NCBI GenBank assembly: GCA_014155875.1
Contig: JACEFZ010011456.1
Coordinates: 83,501-147,500, forward strand
Direction: 5' to 3'
Source of the DNA: Cepaea nemoralis
Taxonomy: Eukaryota > Mollusca > Gastropoda > Stylommatophora > Helicidae
DNA: 64,000 bases
Of this stretch, positions 1-11,534 are shown in pieces. The position numbers and the translations under genes are program-made. Below the pieces are notes generated by a model. The model searched no databases. It saw only the letters and a list, made by a program, of their open reading frames with translations, and had not been told where the DNA came from. Each line of letters begins with the position of its first letter. The first letter of the stretch is position 1.

Positions 1-250
1 ATCACTTCCCTTACACTTGCCGGCTCCATGGCGAACGAGTTACGGATGCAGTTCATAACGCCCGCGTTTGAACACAGTTGCTGTTGATTTGGCAGCAGAT
101 CGCCTTGCATTGATCTTTTACTAAATGGTATGGGTGCCGGTCGTTCATACAGCAATGGCAAACTAATGAACATAAACTTGCTAAGAGATCACAACAGCAA
201 AATAAAAATGCTGGTGTTGACTGCGACATCCTGTAAAGGATATGCAACTA
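1..250 (+). repeat. CR family repeat copy
   Basis: A copy of a dispersed repeat. It contains an AGCAATGGCAAACTA block, then GCTGGTGTTGACTGCGACAT, then the palindrome ATCCTGTAAAGGAT. Related copies lie at 12070-12275 (minus), 21320-21560 (minus), 28905-28955 (minus), 39410-39480, 56855-57000, 59355-59455 and 61845-62005. No protein is recognisable. Positions 251-430 hold no gene I can support; the minus-strand reading only loosely resembles a LINE tail. Confidence 0.7.
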
Positions 251-430
251 ACTTTTTATTTTGCAAATCCTTAGCAGAACACTGCCCTGACCATGGTCTG
301 CTGAGAACATTCTCCATCCTATGCCAGTTCCCCTGATTCATGCATTTTAATGCGCCAGGTATAGATACCTCTGTCCTTCTTTGTTTTGGTTGAATGCTGC
401 CTTTTCTTCCAGGAACCATGTCTTCCATCA

Positions 431-3230
431 CTGTCCTCTCCTAACCCCAATGATATCTAATACTGTCCTCTCCTAACCCCAATGATATCTAATACTGTCC
501 TCTCCTAACCCCAATGATATCTAATACTGTCCTCTCCTAACCCCAGTGATATCTAATACTGTCCTCCCCTAACCCCAGTGATATCTAATACTGTCCTCTC
601 CTAACCCCAGTCATATCTAATACTATCCTCTCCTAAACCCAGTGATATCTAATACTGTCCTCTCCTAACCCCAGTGATATCTAATACTGTCCTCTCCTAA
701 CCCGTGATATGTAATACTGTCCTCCCCTAACCCCAGTGATACCTAATACTGTCCTCTCCTAACCCCAGTGATACCTAATACTGTCCTCTCCTAACCCCAG
801 TGATACCTAATACTGTCCTCTCCTAACCCCAGTGATACCTAATACTGTCCTCTCCTAACCCCAGTGATACCTAATACTGTCCTCTCCTACCCCAGTGATA
901 TCTAATACTGTCCTCTCCTAACCCCAGTGATATCTAATACTGTCCTCTCCTAACCCGTGATATGTAATACTGTCCTCCCCTAACCCCAGTGATATCTAAT
1001 ACTGTCCTCTCCTAAACCCAGTGATATCTAATACTGTCCTCTCCTAACCCGTGATATGTAATACTGTCCTCTCCTAACCCCAGTGATATCTAATACTGTC
1101 CTCTCCTAACCCCAGTAATATCTAATACTGTCCTCTCCTAACCCCAGTGATATCTAATACTGTCCTCTCCTAACCCATGATATGTAATACTGTCCTCCCC
1201 TAACCCCAGTGATATCTAATACTGTCCTCTCCTAAACCCAGTGATATCTAATACTGTCCTCTCCTAACCCGTGATATGTAATACTGTCCTCTCCTAACCC
1301 CAGTGATATCTAATACTGTCCTCTCCTAACCCCAGTGATATCTAATACTGTCCTCTCCTAACCCCAGTGATATCTAATACTGTCCTCTCCTAACCCCAGT
1401 ATATCTAATACTGTCCTCTCCTAACCCCAGTGATATCTAATACTGTCCTCTCCTAACCCCAGTGATATCTAATACTGTCCTCTCCTAACCCCAGTGATAT
1501 CTAATACTGTCCTCTCCTAACCCCAGTGATATCTAATACTGTCCTCTCCTACCCCAGTGATATCTAATACTGTCCTCTCCTAACCCCAGTGATATCTAAT
1601 ACTGTCCTCTCCTAACCCCAGTGATATCTAATACTGTCCTCTCCTAACCCAGTGATATCTAATACTGTCCTCTCCTAACCCCAGTGATATCTAATACTGT
1701 CCTCTCCTAACCCCAGTGATATCTAATACTGTCCTCTCCTAATCCCAGTGATATCTAATACTGTCCTCTCCTAACCCCAGTGATATCTAATACTGTCCTC
1801 TCCTAACCCCAGTATATCTAATACTGTCCTCTCCTAACCCCAGTGATATCTAATACTGTCCTCTCCTAACCCCAGTGATATCTAATACTGTCCTCTCCTA
1901 ACCCCAGTGATATGTAATACTGAGTTCCCCTAACCCCAGTGATATCTAATACTGTCCTCTCCTAAACCCAGTGATATCTAATACTGTCCTCTCCTAACCC
2001 ATGATATGTAATACTGTCCTCTCCTAACCCCAGTGATATCTAATACTGTCCTCTCCTAACCCCAATGATATCTAATACTGTTCTCTCCTAACCCCAGTGA
2101 TATCTAATACTGTCCTCTCCTAACCCCAATGATATCTAATACTGTTCTCTCCTAACCCCAGTGATATCTAATACTGTCCTCTCCTAACCCCAATGATATC
2201 TAATACTGTCCTCTCCTAACCCCAGTGATATCTAATACTGTCCTCACCAAACCACAATGATATCTAATACTGTCCTCTCCTAACCCCAGTGATATCTAAT
2301 ACTGTCCTCTCCTAACCCCAATGATATCTAATACTGTTCTCTCCTAACCCCAGTGATATCTAATACTGTCCTCTCCTAACCCCAATGATATCTAATACTG
2401 TTCTCTCCTAACCCCAGTGATATCTAATACTGTCCTCTCCTAACCCCAATGATATCTAATACTGTCCTCTCCTAACCCCAGTGATATCTAATACTGTCCT
2501 CACCAAACCCCAGTGATATCTAATACTGTCCTCTCCTAACCCCAGTGATATCTAATACTGTCCTCTCCTAACCCCAATGATATCTAATACTGTTCTCTCC
2601 TAACCCCAGTGATATCTAATACTGTCCTCTCCTAACCCCAGTGATATCTAATACTGTCCTCTCCTAACCCCAGTGATATGTAATACTGAGTTCCCCTAAC
2701 CCCAGTGATATCTAATACTGTCCTCTCCTAAACCCAGTGATATCTAATACTGTCCTCTCCTAACCCATGATATGTAATACTGTCCTCTCCTAACCCCAGT
2801 GATATCTAATACTGAGTTCTCCTAACCCCAATGATATCTAATACTGTTCTCTCCTAACCCCAGTGATATCTAATACTGTCCTCTCCTAACCCCAATGATA
2901 TCTAATACTGTTCTCTCCTAACCCCAGTGATATCTAATACTGTCCTCTCCTAACCCCAATGATATCTAATACTGTCCTCTCCTAACCCCAGTGATATCTA
3001 ATACTGTCCTCACCAAACCACAATGATATCTAATACTGTCCTCTCCTAACCCCAGTGATATCTAATACTGTCCTCTCCTAACCCCAATGATATCTAATAC
3101 TGTTCTCTCCTAACCCCAGTGATATCTAATACTGTCCTCTCCTAACCCCAATGATATCTAATACTGTTCTCTCCTAACCCCAGTGATATCTAATACTGTC
3201 CTCTCCTAACCCTAATGACATCTAATACTG
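431..3230. repeat. 32 bp satellite array, about 87 units
   Basis: A continuous tandem array of a 32 bp unit: TGATATCTAATACTG followed by TCCTCTCCTAACCCCAG. Variants include CAATGATATC instead of CAGTGATATC, TGTTCTCTCC instead of TGTCCTCTCC, a shortened AACCCGTGATATG unit and a rare CTCACCAAACC unit. Rare variants recur at fixed distance: TGAGTTCCCC at 1921 and 2687, and TCCTCACCAAACCACA at 2241 and 3007, both 766 bp apart. That shows higher-order duplication. There is no long open frame. If the aPKC kinase exons lie further left, the array is intronic. Confidence 0.97.
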
Positions 3231-3944
3231 TCAAAGTGTTTCAGAAAGTCAGACCTGATGTTCATGTTTGATGTTCACATCTTGTCGAATGTCAATATTT
3301 CTCTCCTTCTTGGTCCAAAGTATTCTCAGAACTTGTCTATAAAATTTAAGTTTACAAGCCTCAATTTTCTTCTTCAGTCCATGACTCACTTCCATATGTT
3401 GCCAGAGGAAAGATGCATGTTCTAAGTAAATTTTACTTTATTTTGTTCATTCACTGGCTTTGAAGTGTAGTCCTTACACGCTACTACGCCTTGTGCACTG
3501 GACTGATTTTGTGTGTGTGGATTAGCTTTCCCTATTACCAGTGATTCCTTCCTATCAGGATGAGAAGTTTACTTTAATTTGTATGTTGGTGTTGTATGAG
3601 AGTTTCTTAACAGATTCTGTGCCACACAAAAAATAGGTTTGAACCAAACAAAACTGCATGGCAGAAAATGGGAAGTAGGGATGTGTCACAGTTATGACTT
3701 ACAAGTTGTTAATATGGTAGCAGGTATGTTGTATTATAACGCAATATATAAGCCCGTGGAAGATACAGGAAGTCATTTAAGACAATTTATCATCCCATGG
3801 CAATGAATCAGTTAAGACTTAAACTTCTGCACTGCTATAACCAGTCTAAACCTGCCTTCTTTGGAACAGTCCTCATACATGTTAAAATAAATAAAATATA
3901 ATAGACAGTACAAATACATCCATATGATAAGATCTGAATGTTGA
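3231..3944. other. No gene seen; partial SINE-1
   Basis: AT-rich sequence with no supported exon. About 3455-3600 is a degraded minus-strand 3' part of SINE-1, recognised by CACTGGACTGATTTT followed by GGATTAGCTTTCCCTATTA. The rest is unassigned. Confidence 0.5.
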
Positions 3945-4200
3945 AGAAGGTTGGCTACTAAAGACGATAAAACAAAGAATAAAATATTTTGGTCACTTGA
4001 AACGTCATGAAAGTCTGAAGAGAACAATAATGGAGGGGTATATGCCCGGGAAGAGAGGAAGAGGAAGGCCAAAGGCTGTAGCAGAAGAAATCCAGATGGG
4101 TGTATCGGATGCGGGATATCTTGCTTATGACCGAGAAGTTTTCTAGAAGGTTGTTATGGGAGTGAGGTTCTGCAAAGGACATGCTACTGAACTAGTGAAT
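3945..4200 (+). mobile_element. LINE reverse-transcriptase tail, family RT-F
   Basis: The plus-strand reading gives the end of a non-LTR retrotransposon ORF: IKYFGHLKRHESL, then GKRGRGRPKAVAEE, then AYDREVF, a stop, and finally RFCKGHAT. The pattern of a [Y/F]FGH motif, a basic GRGRP motif and a final 'DR..F' block is typical of the C-terminal region after the RT domain in AP-endonuclease LINEs. The palm domain is absent, so this is a dead 5'-truncated copy. Confidence 0.65.
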
Positions 4201-5084
4201 GAATAGACACGTTTAAAACAAGATCAATACATCACAAAACAGAAGAATAAAGTTTTGGATAAATGAAATTTAGTATGTCAATATTTCTCTAATTCCAGAT
4301 TTGTTTTACAATGATAAACATATTACATTCACAGCTATAACAAATTATCTATTTTACTGGGTGTTTTTTTTTTTCAAGGCAGTCTTTCATCATTTTATTT
4401 AAAATTTACCTGAAATGTAATGCTGCCATTTTATGTTATAATATTTAAACTTTTTATAGATTTTTAGGCTATACACGTGGCATTTATAATTTACATCACA
4501 CACACATACAAATCTAGCAGTAATAAAATATATTAGAAAAATACACTCCAAAAATAATGTACTATTTGGACAGGCCATGCCAAACACGACTTGCAATAAT
4601 CACAAACGGCTAAAAAGAAAAAATATATATATATATATAAAAGCCATTGCCAATAACCATTTTTCTGCAAAGCATGACCAAAGAAAAATAACACTTGGCT
4701 TCGTTTTTTTTTTTACCAAGTTAGACTCCGCATCATGAAAAAAGTCTTCATCTTCATCATCATCATCATCACTTTCCTATAAGACCAAAGTTCATATGAA
4801 TTAATTCAGCGACTGACCAGATTTTTGTAAACAATAACTTTGAACAGCATCTGGGTAACTTCATTTTTTTATAAGGGAAATTCCCTTTTTAGCTAGTTCA
4901 AACTGGCAAGAACCACTACAATACTGTGGCGGAGTCAATTAGAGGTATAGTATCTATCTGTGGATTGTGAATCCTCTGGTAGACGAGGTTTAACTCTTAA
5001 GTCAATTCATTGATGTTATAGGTTGTCTGAGCCCTGCGGAGGACTTACACCTATCAGAAATAGTTGCATCCTTCAGTTCACTGG
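4201..5084. other. No gene seen
   Basis: AT-rich DNA with short homopolymers, an (AT)n run near 4623-4641 and a (CAT)n run near 4752-4771. No exon, RNA gene or transposon end could be supported. Confidence 0.5.
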
Positions 5085-5240
5085 TGCATTTTTTCGGAGA
5101 CTCCTGAGGGTCGTCACTGGATCTACGGAGTTCGTGCTTTGTGTGATGCTTTCTGCGCTGCAAAAAGAGACTGAACCATATGGGATAAAAACCTGATGCA
5201 ATGAGGTCGACCCTGTCGACTTTTAAGCAACTTTTTTTTT
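5085..5240 (+). repeat. SINE-2 copy, 3' part
   Basis: Matches the body of SINE-2: TTTTTTCGGAGACTCCTGAG, ACGGAGTTCGTGCTTTGTG, and the terminal GTCGACTTTTAAG followed by a T-rich tail. The tRNA-like head (seen intact at 13495) is missing or replaced here. Confidence 0.7.
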
Positions 5241-5424
5241 TTAATTGGCTGATGTAGAGCCTTTCCTTCCAACCTGGTACTAAAATATCATCCCCCCAGG
5301 GATTGTATTGAAGAGATCTTCTGTTTCTTCTCAAAAGTCTATGCAGGTCGCTACTGGAACTTCACTTCCGCCAAGAGGCATATTAGCATATGATCAGGTC
5401 ATGGTTCAGCCTAGCACATAAAGA

Positions 5425-5607
5425 CAGCTGAGTTGAGCTGAGTTGAGCTGAGCTGAGCTGAGCTGAGCTGAGCTGAGTTGAGTTGAGTTGAGTTGAGTTG
5501 AGTTGAGTTGAGTTGAGTTGAGGTGAGGTGAGCTGAGCTGAGCTGAGCTGAGTTGAGTAGAGATGAGCTGAGTTAAGTAGAGTTGAGCTGAGTTGAGCTG
5601 AGCTGAA
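5425..5607 (-). repeat. (TGAGY)n pentanucleotide array, LINE 3' tail
   Basis: About 36 units of TGAGC or TGAGT. On the minus strand the array follows directly after the RH-1 LINE ending at about 5608. Shorter runs of the same pentamer follow other RH-1 copies (30280, 32380, 32975, 33360). I infer that the array is an expanded 3' microsatellite tail of that LINE family. Apparent reading frames through it (repeating QLNST or QLSSA) are artefacts. Confidence 0.85.
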
Positions 5608-5960
5608 CTTAGTCAAGAACTGATATCCTTGAACTCTGGGCATTCCCATAGGTGTTCAGTCCTCATCTTCAACAGCCAGTGAAGAGTTCCAATAGTAATG
5701 GTGCCCATGGCAATCTTGCTTTACCTCTGAGTGACGACGTCTAGCAGATCCTCTGACCCCTTGCTGCTGCATTCTCTCTAGACCATGATAGTCTATCTGT
5801 TCTTCTGCATTATTCACGTGCTCCCAGAGGACCTTCACCACATCTGCCTTATACATCAAATCACCCCTTAATGATGCTGCACCACCCAATCTGTCTGCCT
5901 GTTAATTTCCAACCACACCAGTGTGTCCTGGAGAAAAGATCCAGCGCATGCTCACAACCT
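5608..5960 (-). mobile_element. RH-1 LINE, RNase H downstream tail
   Basis: The minus-strand reading gives KADVVKVLWEHVNNAEEQID, then HGLERMQQQGVRGSARRR, then NSSLAVEDED. The same blocks occur near 30290-30690 and 32765-33085, where they follow an RNase H motif (GHAGVVGNEQADRLAG). This is the C-terminal end of a LINE that carries RNase H. The copy is frameshifted and 5'-truncated. Confidence 0.75.
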
Positions 5961-7779
5961 GTGACCTCTGAATCAATGCATGCCATTCAACACGAAGCAT
6001 GTCAGTCTTCCATTTTGACAGCATGCTTTGTGAATCAGTTACAATCACAACAAGCGAATAGTTTGTTCTCCAACCAGTGGAAAGTTGCAGTAACCACGTC
6101 CATCTCCATTATCAGGCTTTAGGTTGTGGTATCAAATGCCAAGCTACGATTAGGCCTAGGTTAGTCATGTTCCCTCCACAGGTTTTAGGTATTTCATGGC
6201 CAACAGACCCAACACCCAAGAGAACATCCATCTCCAGTTCCAGAGAACTGGGTATGAATTAAACTGTGGATGTTTATAAAATAAGGAATTTGAGCATGTG
6301 TTGTCATGCAGCTTGTGGAGTAATTAAATCTTCTACCTTCAGTAGGTAGAAAACTCTGTTTTGCCAAGGTTGTGAACCTAAACAAAAGGCCAAACTTTCA
6401 ATTGGCTTCTCTAAAGATAAGAGCTATACCATGTTTTTAAATGAGAATATTTTTTAAATTTCTTTTTCCCATGTGGGTTCCAAATTAGGAGTTTCAAAGT
6501 GAAACAACAGTAGTTTCAAAGTGAAGCTACAGTAGTTTCATAGTGAAGCTACAGATGAATACATACAGTCATATGTGAAGTTTCTAGAGTATTATCTTGG
6601 CAGTATAAGGTTTAATTGTGCATATGTACAGCTTGTGCTGGATCAGATACCTGCTTAGTAAACCTGCTAATAGTGTAACAGAAAGTTCTTTCTCTGGAAC
6701 CCACACGACAAACAGAATAACATCACCATCAACAGGTGCTTGGCCAAATGGCATAGGCATTCACATAACCCAACAGAGCTGAGTCTTCTGTGCTTGGGAT
6801 TAATTGTATTGATATTTCTCCAAACCACGTCTTTATTTTTAAACACATGAACACCATCTAAATCACAAGTGAGGAAACTCATTACATGAGATATGACATG
6901 TTTGAGAAAGCTTCCAACTTCACAAGGGGAGACAGAATTAGAAATGATGACATTCTCATATATGGGAGATCTAAAAATTCATAGGGAGCCCTAAAGTGAC
7001 GTGGGGAATGATATAAATGAACAGTGGGAGAAACTGCAAGAGACAGCAAAGGATAGAAAGGCTTGGCATCGGGAATAAAATGGCAGAAGAGAATCATTGT
7101 GCTACAAAGGAAAATGGGGCAAATAACACACAATATTAAATCAAATGATAGCTGGAATCAACAAGATAGAAATTAATAAATATTTAAATGTATACTGAGG
7201 TCTTCCCCTGTGGGAATCATTTGGAGACTGTTGACAATGAAATATCCAAAACCTGCAGAGGAAACATGGCCACCCTTGGTTGGTTTCATCACAGCCAAAC
7301 AAATTGTGCAGTGCTGCTTGATTGATAACCTATGAGAAGGTACATGGCCACCTGGCAGATGTGTGAAGTTCCAGTACTAATCTTCTACCACCTGTTGGGT
7401 CCTGGGCTTGGACAAGGGATGGACAACTCTGTAAGACAGTCCCTACAGCAATGGTACTTTGGTACCAATTTGACAGGTAAGTCTCTACAATCAACCTCAC
7501 TAAAACAGATGAAAGCCCTTCTCAGGGCTCACAACTCATTTATTTCTCATCACTAAAAAAAGAACTTAACTAGAGAGAGTTAATTTTCTTTGTGAAAGTG
7601 TGGGCCCAAATTAAGTTTGAAAATAAATTATTTACGCTAACTGACATGTAAGACATGCAATAACTGTGGAAATAAATTATTTACGTTAATTGCAGATAAG
7701 ATGTGCAATGACTGTGGAAGTAAATTATTTAGGTTAATTGAAAGATAAGATGTGCAATGACTAGTGTCACCCATTTGTT
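5961..7779. other. No gene seen
   Basis: Read on both strands without finding a supported exon. It has short repeated phrases (for example AGTTTCAAAGTGAA three times near 6487-6550) and, near 7610-7740, a phrase around AAATAAATTATTTACG repeated three times at about 60 bp spacing. Open frames of 60-83 codons here show no recognisable family. Confidence 0.5.
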
Positions 7780-7960
7780 ACCAGAGTCCATACAGGAAGC
7801 CAAGAACAGTGGCAATGTAACCTCCATGCATGTCATAGGAGGCAACAAAGGAGGGTTGGCATGAGGCTGGCCACTTATCTCATAGAAAACTTTATTGCAA
7901 AAACCAACCAATCATTAACAAGTTTACAAATGGCTTGGCATGATTGGTTCAGGGCCTTCC
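7780..7960 (+). repeat. CORE family repeat copy
   Basis: Diverged copy of a dispersed repeat. Its best copies (33895-33985 and, reversed, 48590-48740) carry AAGGGAAGCAAAGAATAGTA then CATGTCGTAAGAGGCGACTA. Here the copy retains CATGCATGTCATAGGAGGC and CCAACCAATCATTAACAAG. Confidence 0.6.
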
Positions 7961-8486
7961 CCCACTTTTACCTCTCGATGAGATTTGAGTTTATATTTGG
8001 TATCATACTTGATTTCATTTCATCTGTTCCAGTAAAGAAAGATTTTAACTGTTTCATTTGGTGATGAAATGTATAAGAAGTAGAAAATGACTAGATTAGA
8101 ACATTAAAACAAGTAGCGGTGTGAACACAATTTATAAACAAAGCAAAACACTAGGAGCAGCAATGTTGAAAACAAAACAAACAAACAAACAAACAAATCT
8201 AACAGCAAACAGAATATTTATATACCTCAACAAACTCTTCAACCTTCATTTCCTTTTGTGCAGCATTAATGAAAAATTAAATAAGGAATAATAAAAGAAA
8301 GCTAAACTAAAAATTGTAAATTATCTGAGTAAGAAGTCTATTGGTAAAGGACATGTATCAATGCATATACAAAAAGAGAATATACAAATGTTCAAACAGT
8401 ACCTCAGTGACCTTGGGGTCACTACAGTATCATGTTGTGCCACCAAAAAAAGTGTTAAGTTCAAACTTGAGTAAAGGAAGATAGCA

Positions 8487-8770
8487 TAGCCAAATGAATA
8501 AGAGCATGTGCTCTTAAACTTCTGGTGTGCTGATGTCGAGGTAGCGGGTTCAACTGCTGAACAGGTCAGTTGGACTAAATTACTGACTTCTTGTCCTTGA
8601 CTTGGGGATGTAAATTACAAGTACCTCAGAAGTCAGAGTCAGGCTAATCTGATGGTGAGGGACACTGGTAACAGGGATAGCTAATCCCCACGCAAAATCA
8701 GTCCAGTGCACTAGAAGTACTAGCACGTATGTGGACTACACTTGAGTTCAAAGCTAGCAAACAACAGCAA
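8487..8770 (+). repeat. SINE-1 copy
   Basis: tRNA-derived SINE. The head has an A-box-like region (AGCCAAATGAATAAGAGC) and a B-box-like GGTTCAACTG. The body has GTCAGTTGGACTAAA, CTTGACTTGGGGATG and GGGACACTGGTAA, ending in ACTTGAGTTCAAAG. It is not a functional tRNA gene because the acceptor arms do not pair. Other copies are at 10445, 14723, 28215, 31297, 56457, 61313, 61700 and, reversed, 22235. Confidence 0.85.
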
Positions 8771-8935
8771 GAAACTTGAGTAAACAAAAGTAGTCAAGGG
8801 CTCTTCACCACACATGGAGGAATACTGGGTACATGGTGCTGGCCCCATATTTGTATTGACCAATCAGCACTTGATGGGTGATGTGGGCAATATCGCACTG
8901 ACCACCTTTGCTTCTCAGGACATTTCCTGGTACTA

Positions 8936-9236
8936 CCCCAGGTGTCAGGGAAGGCAACCAGGCCAACAAATGCCTGAAGACGTCGGGTGTGTTGGCCGAA
9001 AGGTGCAAATATCGCATCTCTGCTGTAAACAGGCACAACACAAATAGGTCTAAAACAACATCCCGGACGAACGCAGAAGAAGAAGTACCTGGGAAGGTAA
9101 CCCGGCCAATAAATGCCTGAAGACGTCGGATGTGTTGGCCAAAAGGTGCAAATATTGCAGCTCTGCTGTAAACAGACACAACACAAATAGGTCTAAAACA
9201 ACATCCCGGACGAACGCAGAAGCAGAAGTACCCGGG
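8936..9236 (+). repeat. Tandem dimer of R150
   Basis: Two head-to-tail copies (about 8936-9090 and 9091-9236) of a roughly 145 bp repeat: GGGAAGGTAACCCGGCC, AAATGCCTGAAGACGTCGG, CAGCTCTGCTGTAAACAG and a (GAA)n-like tail (GCAGAAGAAGAAG). Single copies are at 10290 (plus), 19738 (minus), 27955 (minus), 57718 (plus) and 59534 (minus). Confidence 0.85.
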
Positions 9237-9462
9237 ATCGACCTGCAAGTGAAGGTCCATTTTTAAACACCTACTTGATGGGGATTCAGACAGATGACCA
9301 CCAGGTGGACAGGCAAGCCTGCTGGCCACTGTGCTACCACGGCTTCTTCTACAAGAAGTAAATCAAGAATACAGGAAAAGGATAATACAAGAGTAAAATA
9401 GAAGAATTATCAAAATACTCATACTCCACATCTGGTAACATCTGTGATTAGTAGAATAGTGA

Positions 9463-9695
9463 TGGTTGGGGGGGGGGGGGGGGGGAAAGAGGGGGGAGAG
9501 AGAGAGAGAGAGAACATAAGATGTAAAGAACATATGATATAAAGAACACTTTATTTAAAGACTGTATGATGTAAAGAATATATGATGTAAAGAATATATA
9601 ATGTAAAGCACATATGATGTAAACATATAAAATAAATAACATATTATATAAAGAACACATAATATAAAGACCACATGATGTTAAGAACATATAAT
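9463..9695. repeat. Poly-G/GA tract and degenerate short minisatellite
   Basis: A G run of about 18 at 9465-9485 is followed by (GA)n to about 9512. A degenerate array of roughly 17-19 bp units around GAACATATGATGTAAA then extends to about 9695. Open frames through it are low-complexity artefacts. Confidence 0.8.
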
Positions 9696-9853
9696 GGTAA
9701 AGGCAAGATCAAGGCAGCTACATCTGTATGGACACAAAGTGTTAGGAGTTACAAGCGTGCGTACAATGACTACATTCTCACCTCTTTCCCGTATTCCACA
9801 GGGTAACTTGTGTGAGGAGCTCTCGTGCCTGAAACAGAATGTCAGACATCTTT

Positions 9854-9907
9854 GGTTTTTTTCCACTCAATGATAACAAATGTTATCATTGAGTTGAAAA
9901 AACCACA
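9854..9907. repeat. Short near-perfect hairpin
   Basis: Arms of about 23-24 bp: GGTTTTTTTCCACTCAATGA.. is mirrored as ..TCATTGAGTTGAAAAAACC around GATAACAAATGTTATC. It lies immediately upstream of the RT-E fragment. Function is unknown; it could be the join of two inverted insertions. Confidence 0.7.
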
Positions 9908-9922
9908 GATTTATTAAATCAA

Positions 9923-10235
9923 TTTCCAAGTTTGACAGTGGGATCAACACCTCGTGTCACATTTATTGAAAGACAGAAGATCAAGTGGTTTGGCCGTGTC
10001 ACAAGAATGCAACACCAACAACTACCATCACTAGCCTTACATCAAAGATCATCTGTGACAAGACCAAGAGGACGTCCAAGAAGAAAATGGAATGACTACA
10101 TCAAAGACATTGTACAATCACACGGAATGACACTATCCAGTGCCGCCCACCGGGCGATGGAGCGCAAATTATTCCTCCCCACGACGCTTGACGGCAGAAG
10201 TGGAAGATGATGATGATAATGATGATGATGATGAT
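9923..10235 (+). mobile_element. LINE reverse-transcriptase tail, family RT-E
   Basis: Plus-strand reading: TVGSTPRVTFIERQKIKWFG, RVTRMQHQQLPSLAL, TRPRGRPRRKWNDYIKDI, then SSAAHRAMERKLF and a stop, followed by a (GAT)n tail. The KWFGRVTRM and RPRGRPR motifs are the standard post-RT C-terminal signature of LINE ORF2. About 92 codons are open. The catalytic domain is missing. Confidence 0.75.
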
Positions 10236-10289
10236 AACAATGTTCTCTACTGACAGATGAGAGATTTGTGATGACAGAAATTAAAAGGA

Positions 10290-10430
10290 CAAACCCGGGA
10301 AGGTTAATACGGTCAACAAATGTCAGCAGAAGTCGGATGTGTTGGCCTAACGGCGCAAGAACGAAGCTCTGCTGTAAACAGGCACAACGCAATCACATCT
10401 GAAAAAAGTCTCCAGATGAACACAGAAAAA
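10290..10430 (+). repeat. R150 copy
   Basis: Contains CCCGGGAAGGTTAATACGG, AGAAGTCGGATGTGTTGGCC, GCTCTGCTGTAAACAGGC and ends GAAAAAGAAAAGG. Same orientation as the 8936 dimer. Confidence 0.85.
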
Positions 10431-10444
10431 GAAAAGGACAAACG

Positions 10445-10740
10445 AGGTCAGCATGGCTGAATGGATAAGAGCGCTTGTTCTTAAAACATCAGGTGTGCTA
10501 ATGCTGAGGTAGCGGGTTCAACCCTACAACGGTCAGTTGGACTAAAATGTTGACTTCTCGTATTTGACTTGCGGACGTAAATTACAAGTACCTTGAACTC
10601 GGAGTTGGTTCACCTGATGGTGAGGGACACTGGTAATGGGGAAAGCTAATCCACACAGAAAATTCAATCTAATGCGACTAGAAGTAGCCAGGTATCGTGA
10701 TTGGATTTCAAAGCCGGGACAAAGCGATGGGGCGTACACA
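10445..10740 (+). repeat. SINE-1 copy, well preserved
   Basis: Best-preserved head in the window: GCATGGCTGAATGGATAAG (A-box region) and GGTAGCGGGTTCAACCC (B-box region), then the standard SINE-1 body GTCAGTTGGACTAAAATG. It ends near GATTTCAAAGCCGGG. Confidence 0.9.
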
Positions 10741-10963
10741 CATTTAAAAAAAAGACAAACATTGCTCTATAAATACTGAGACTGGAATCGATGAAATTAA
10801 ATCAAGTATGATATCAAATATGAAATCAAATCTCATCTAGAAGTCAAAATGGGGCACAGACCCTCAATCTACTCACACCGAGCCATTTGTAGGCTTGCTC
10901 ATAATTAATTTTTTTTTATTTTGCAGCTAAAGTGTTCTGTGAGATTAAATTAGTTCAAATATC

Positions 10964-11085
10964 ATGGCATGGACGAGACAGGAACACTGAGCTGATCCAT
11001 GACTCTGGTGATAGAGTGAAATGGCGAGTCATGACCGCCCACGCTTTCCGGCATGGCACATGATTGATTGATTTATTGATCAAAA
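10964..11085 (+). mobile_element. RT-A LINE, extreme 3' end
   Basis: Encodes the last codons of the RT-A ORF (WHGRDRNTELIHDSGDRV, then TAHAFRHGT and a stop) followed by the TGATTGATTGAT tail, matching the end of the 37124-38566 copy. It is severely 5'-truncated. Confidence 0.85.
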
Positions 11086-11089
11086 ATGA

Positions 11090-11510
11090 AATCAAGAATC
11101 AACATCACTGTACTCGAAACATTCTCAAACATGCCCTGTTCTCTTCTTCAATAGCTAGAGAAGAGTGTCCATGCTTATGATACCAGTGGCAGCTTGACTG
11201 AACATCCTCCTGCCTCTTACTCCATGGGTTGAGTACTGACCAGACCCTCTGCTCACTGTCTGCTGTATCAGTCTCTCCAGGCGTGGGTCCTCTCATTGTT
11301 TTGTTGCAATTTCCATGAGGTGCCAGAGAGTCTTCACCACCTCATTCTTGTTATAATCTAGCTAGTGGGTTGAGCATCGATCACACCCTCTGCATACTGC
11401 CTGACGAATCAGCCTCTTCAGACATGGGTCCTTTCTTTGCTTTGCTGCAATTTCCATGTGATCAAAGAGGGCCTTCACAAACTCATTCTTTGTGATAATC
11501 TAGCTCATAT
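11090..11510 (-). mobile_element. RH-1 LINE tail with internal duplication
   Basis: A diverged minus-strand RH-1 tail. A block of about 140 bp is present twice in direct orientation (about 11230-11365 and 11372-11505), each with a GGGTCCT, TTTGCTGCAATTTCCATG and TTCACCACCTCATTC-like series. The duplication is not seen in the other RH-1 copies, so it arose in this copy. Confidence 0.6.
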
Positions 11511-11534
11511 AGGACAAAACTAAAAGGTGGTAAC

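Noticed and set aside
431..3230. Regularly spaced direct repeats as a possible CRISPR array
   Set aside because: The 32 bp units are contiguous without unique spacers, and the genome is eukaryotic.
10445..10530. A tRNA gene (GCATGGCTGAATGGATAAG head)
   Set aside because: Several diverged copies with the same downstream body show that it is a SINE head.
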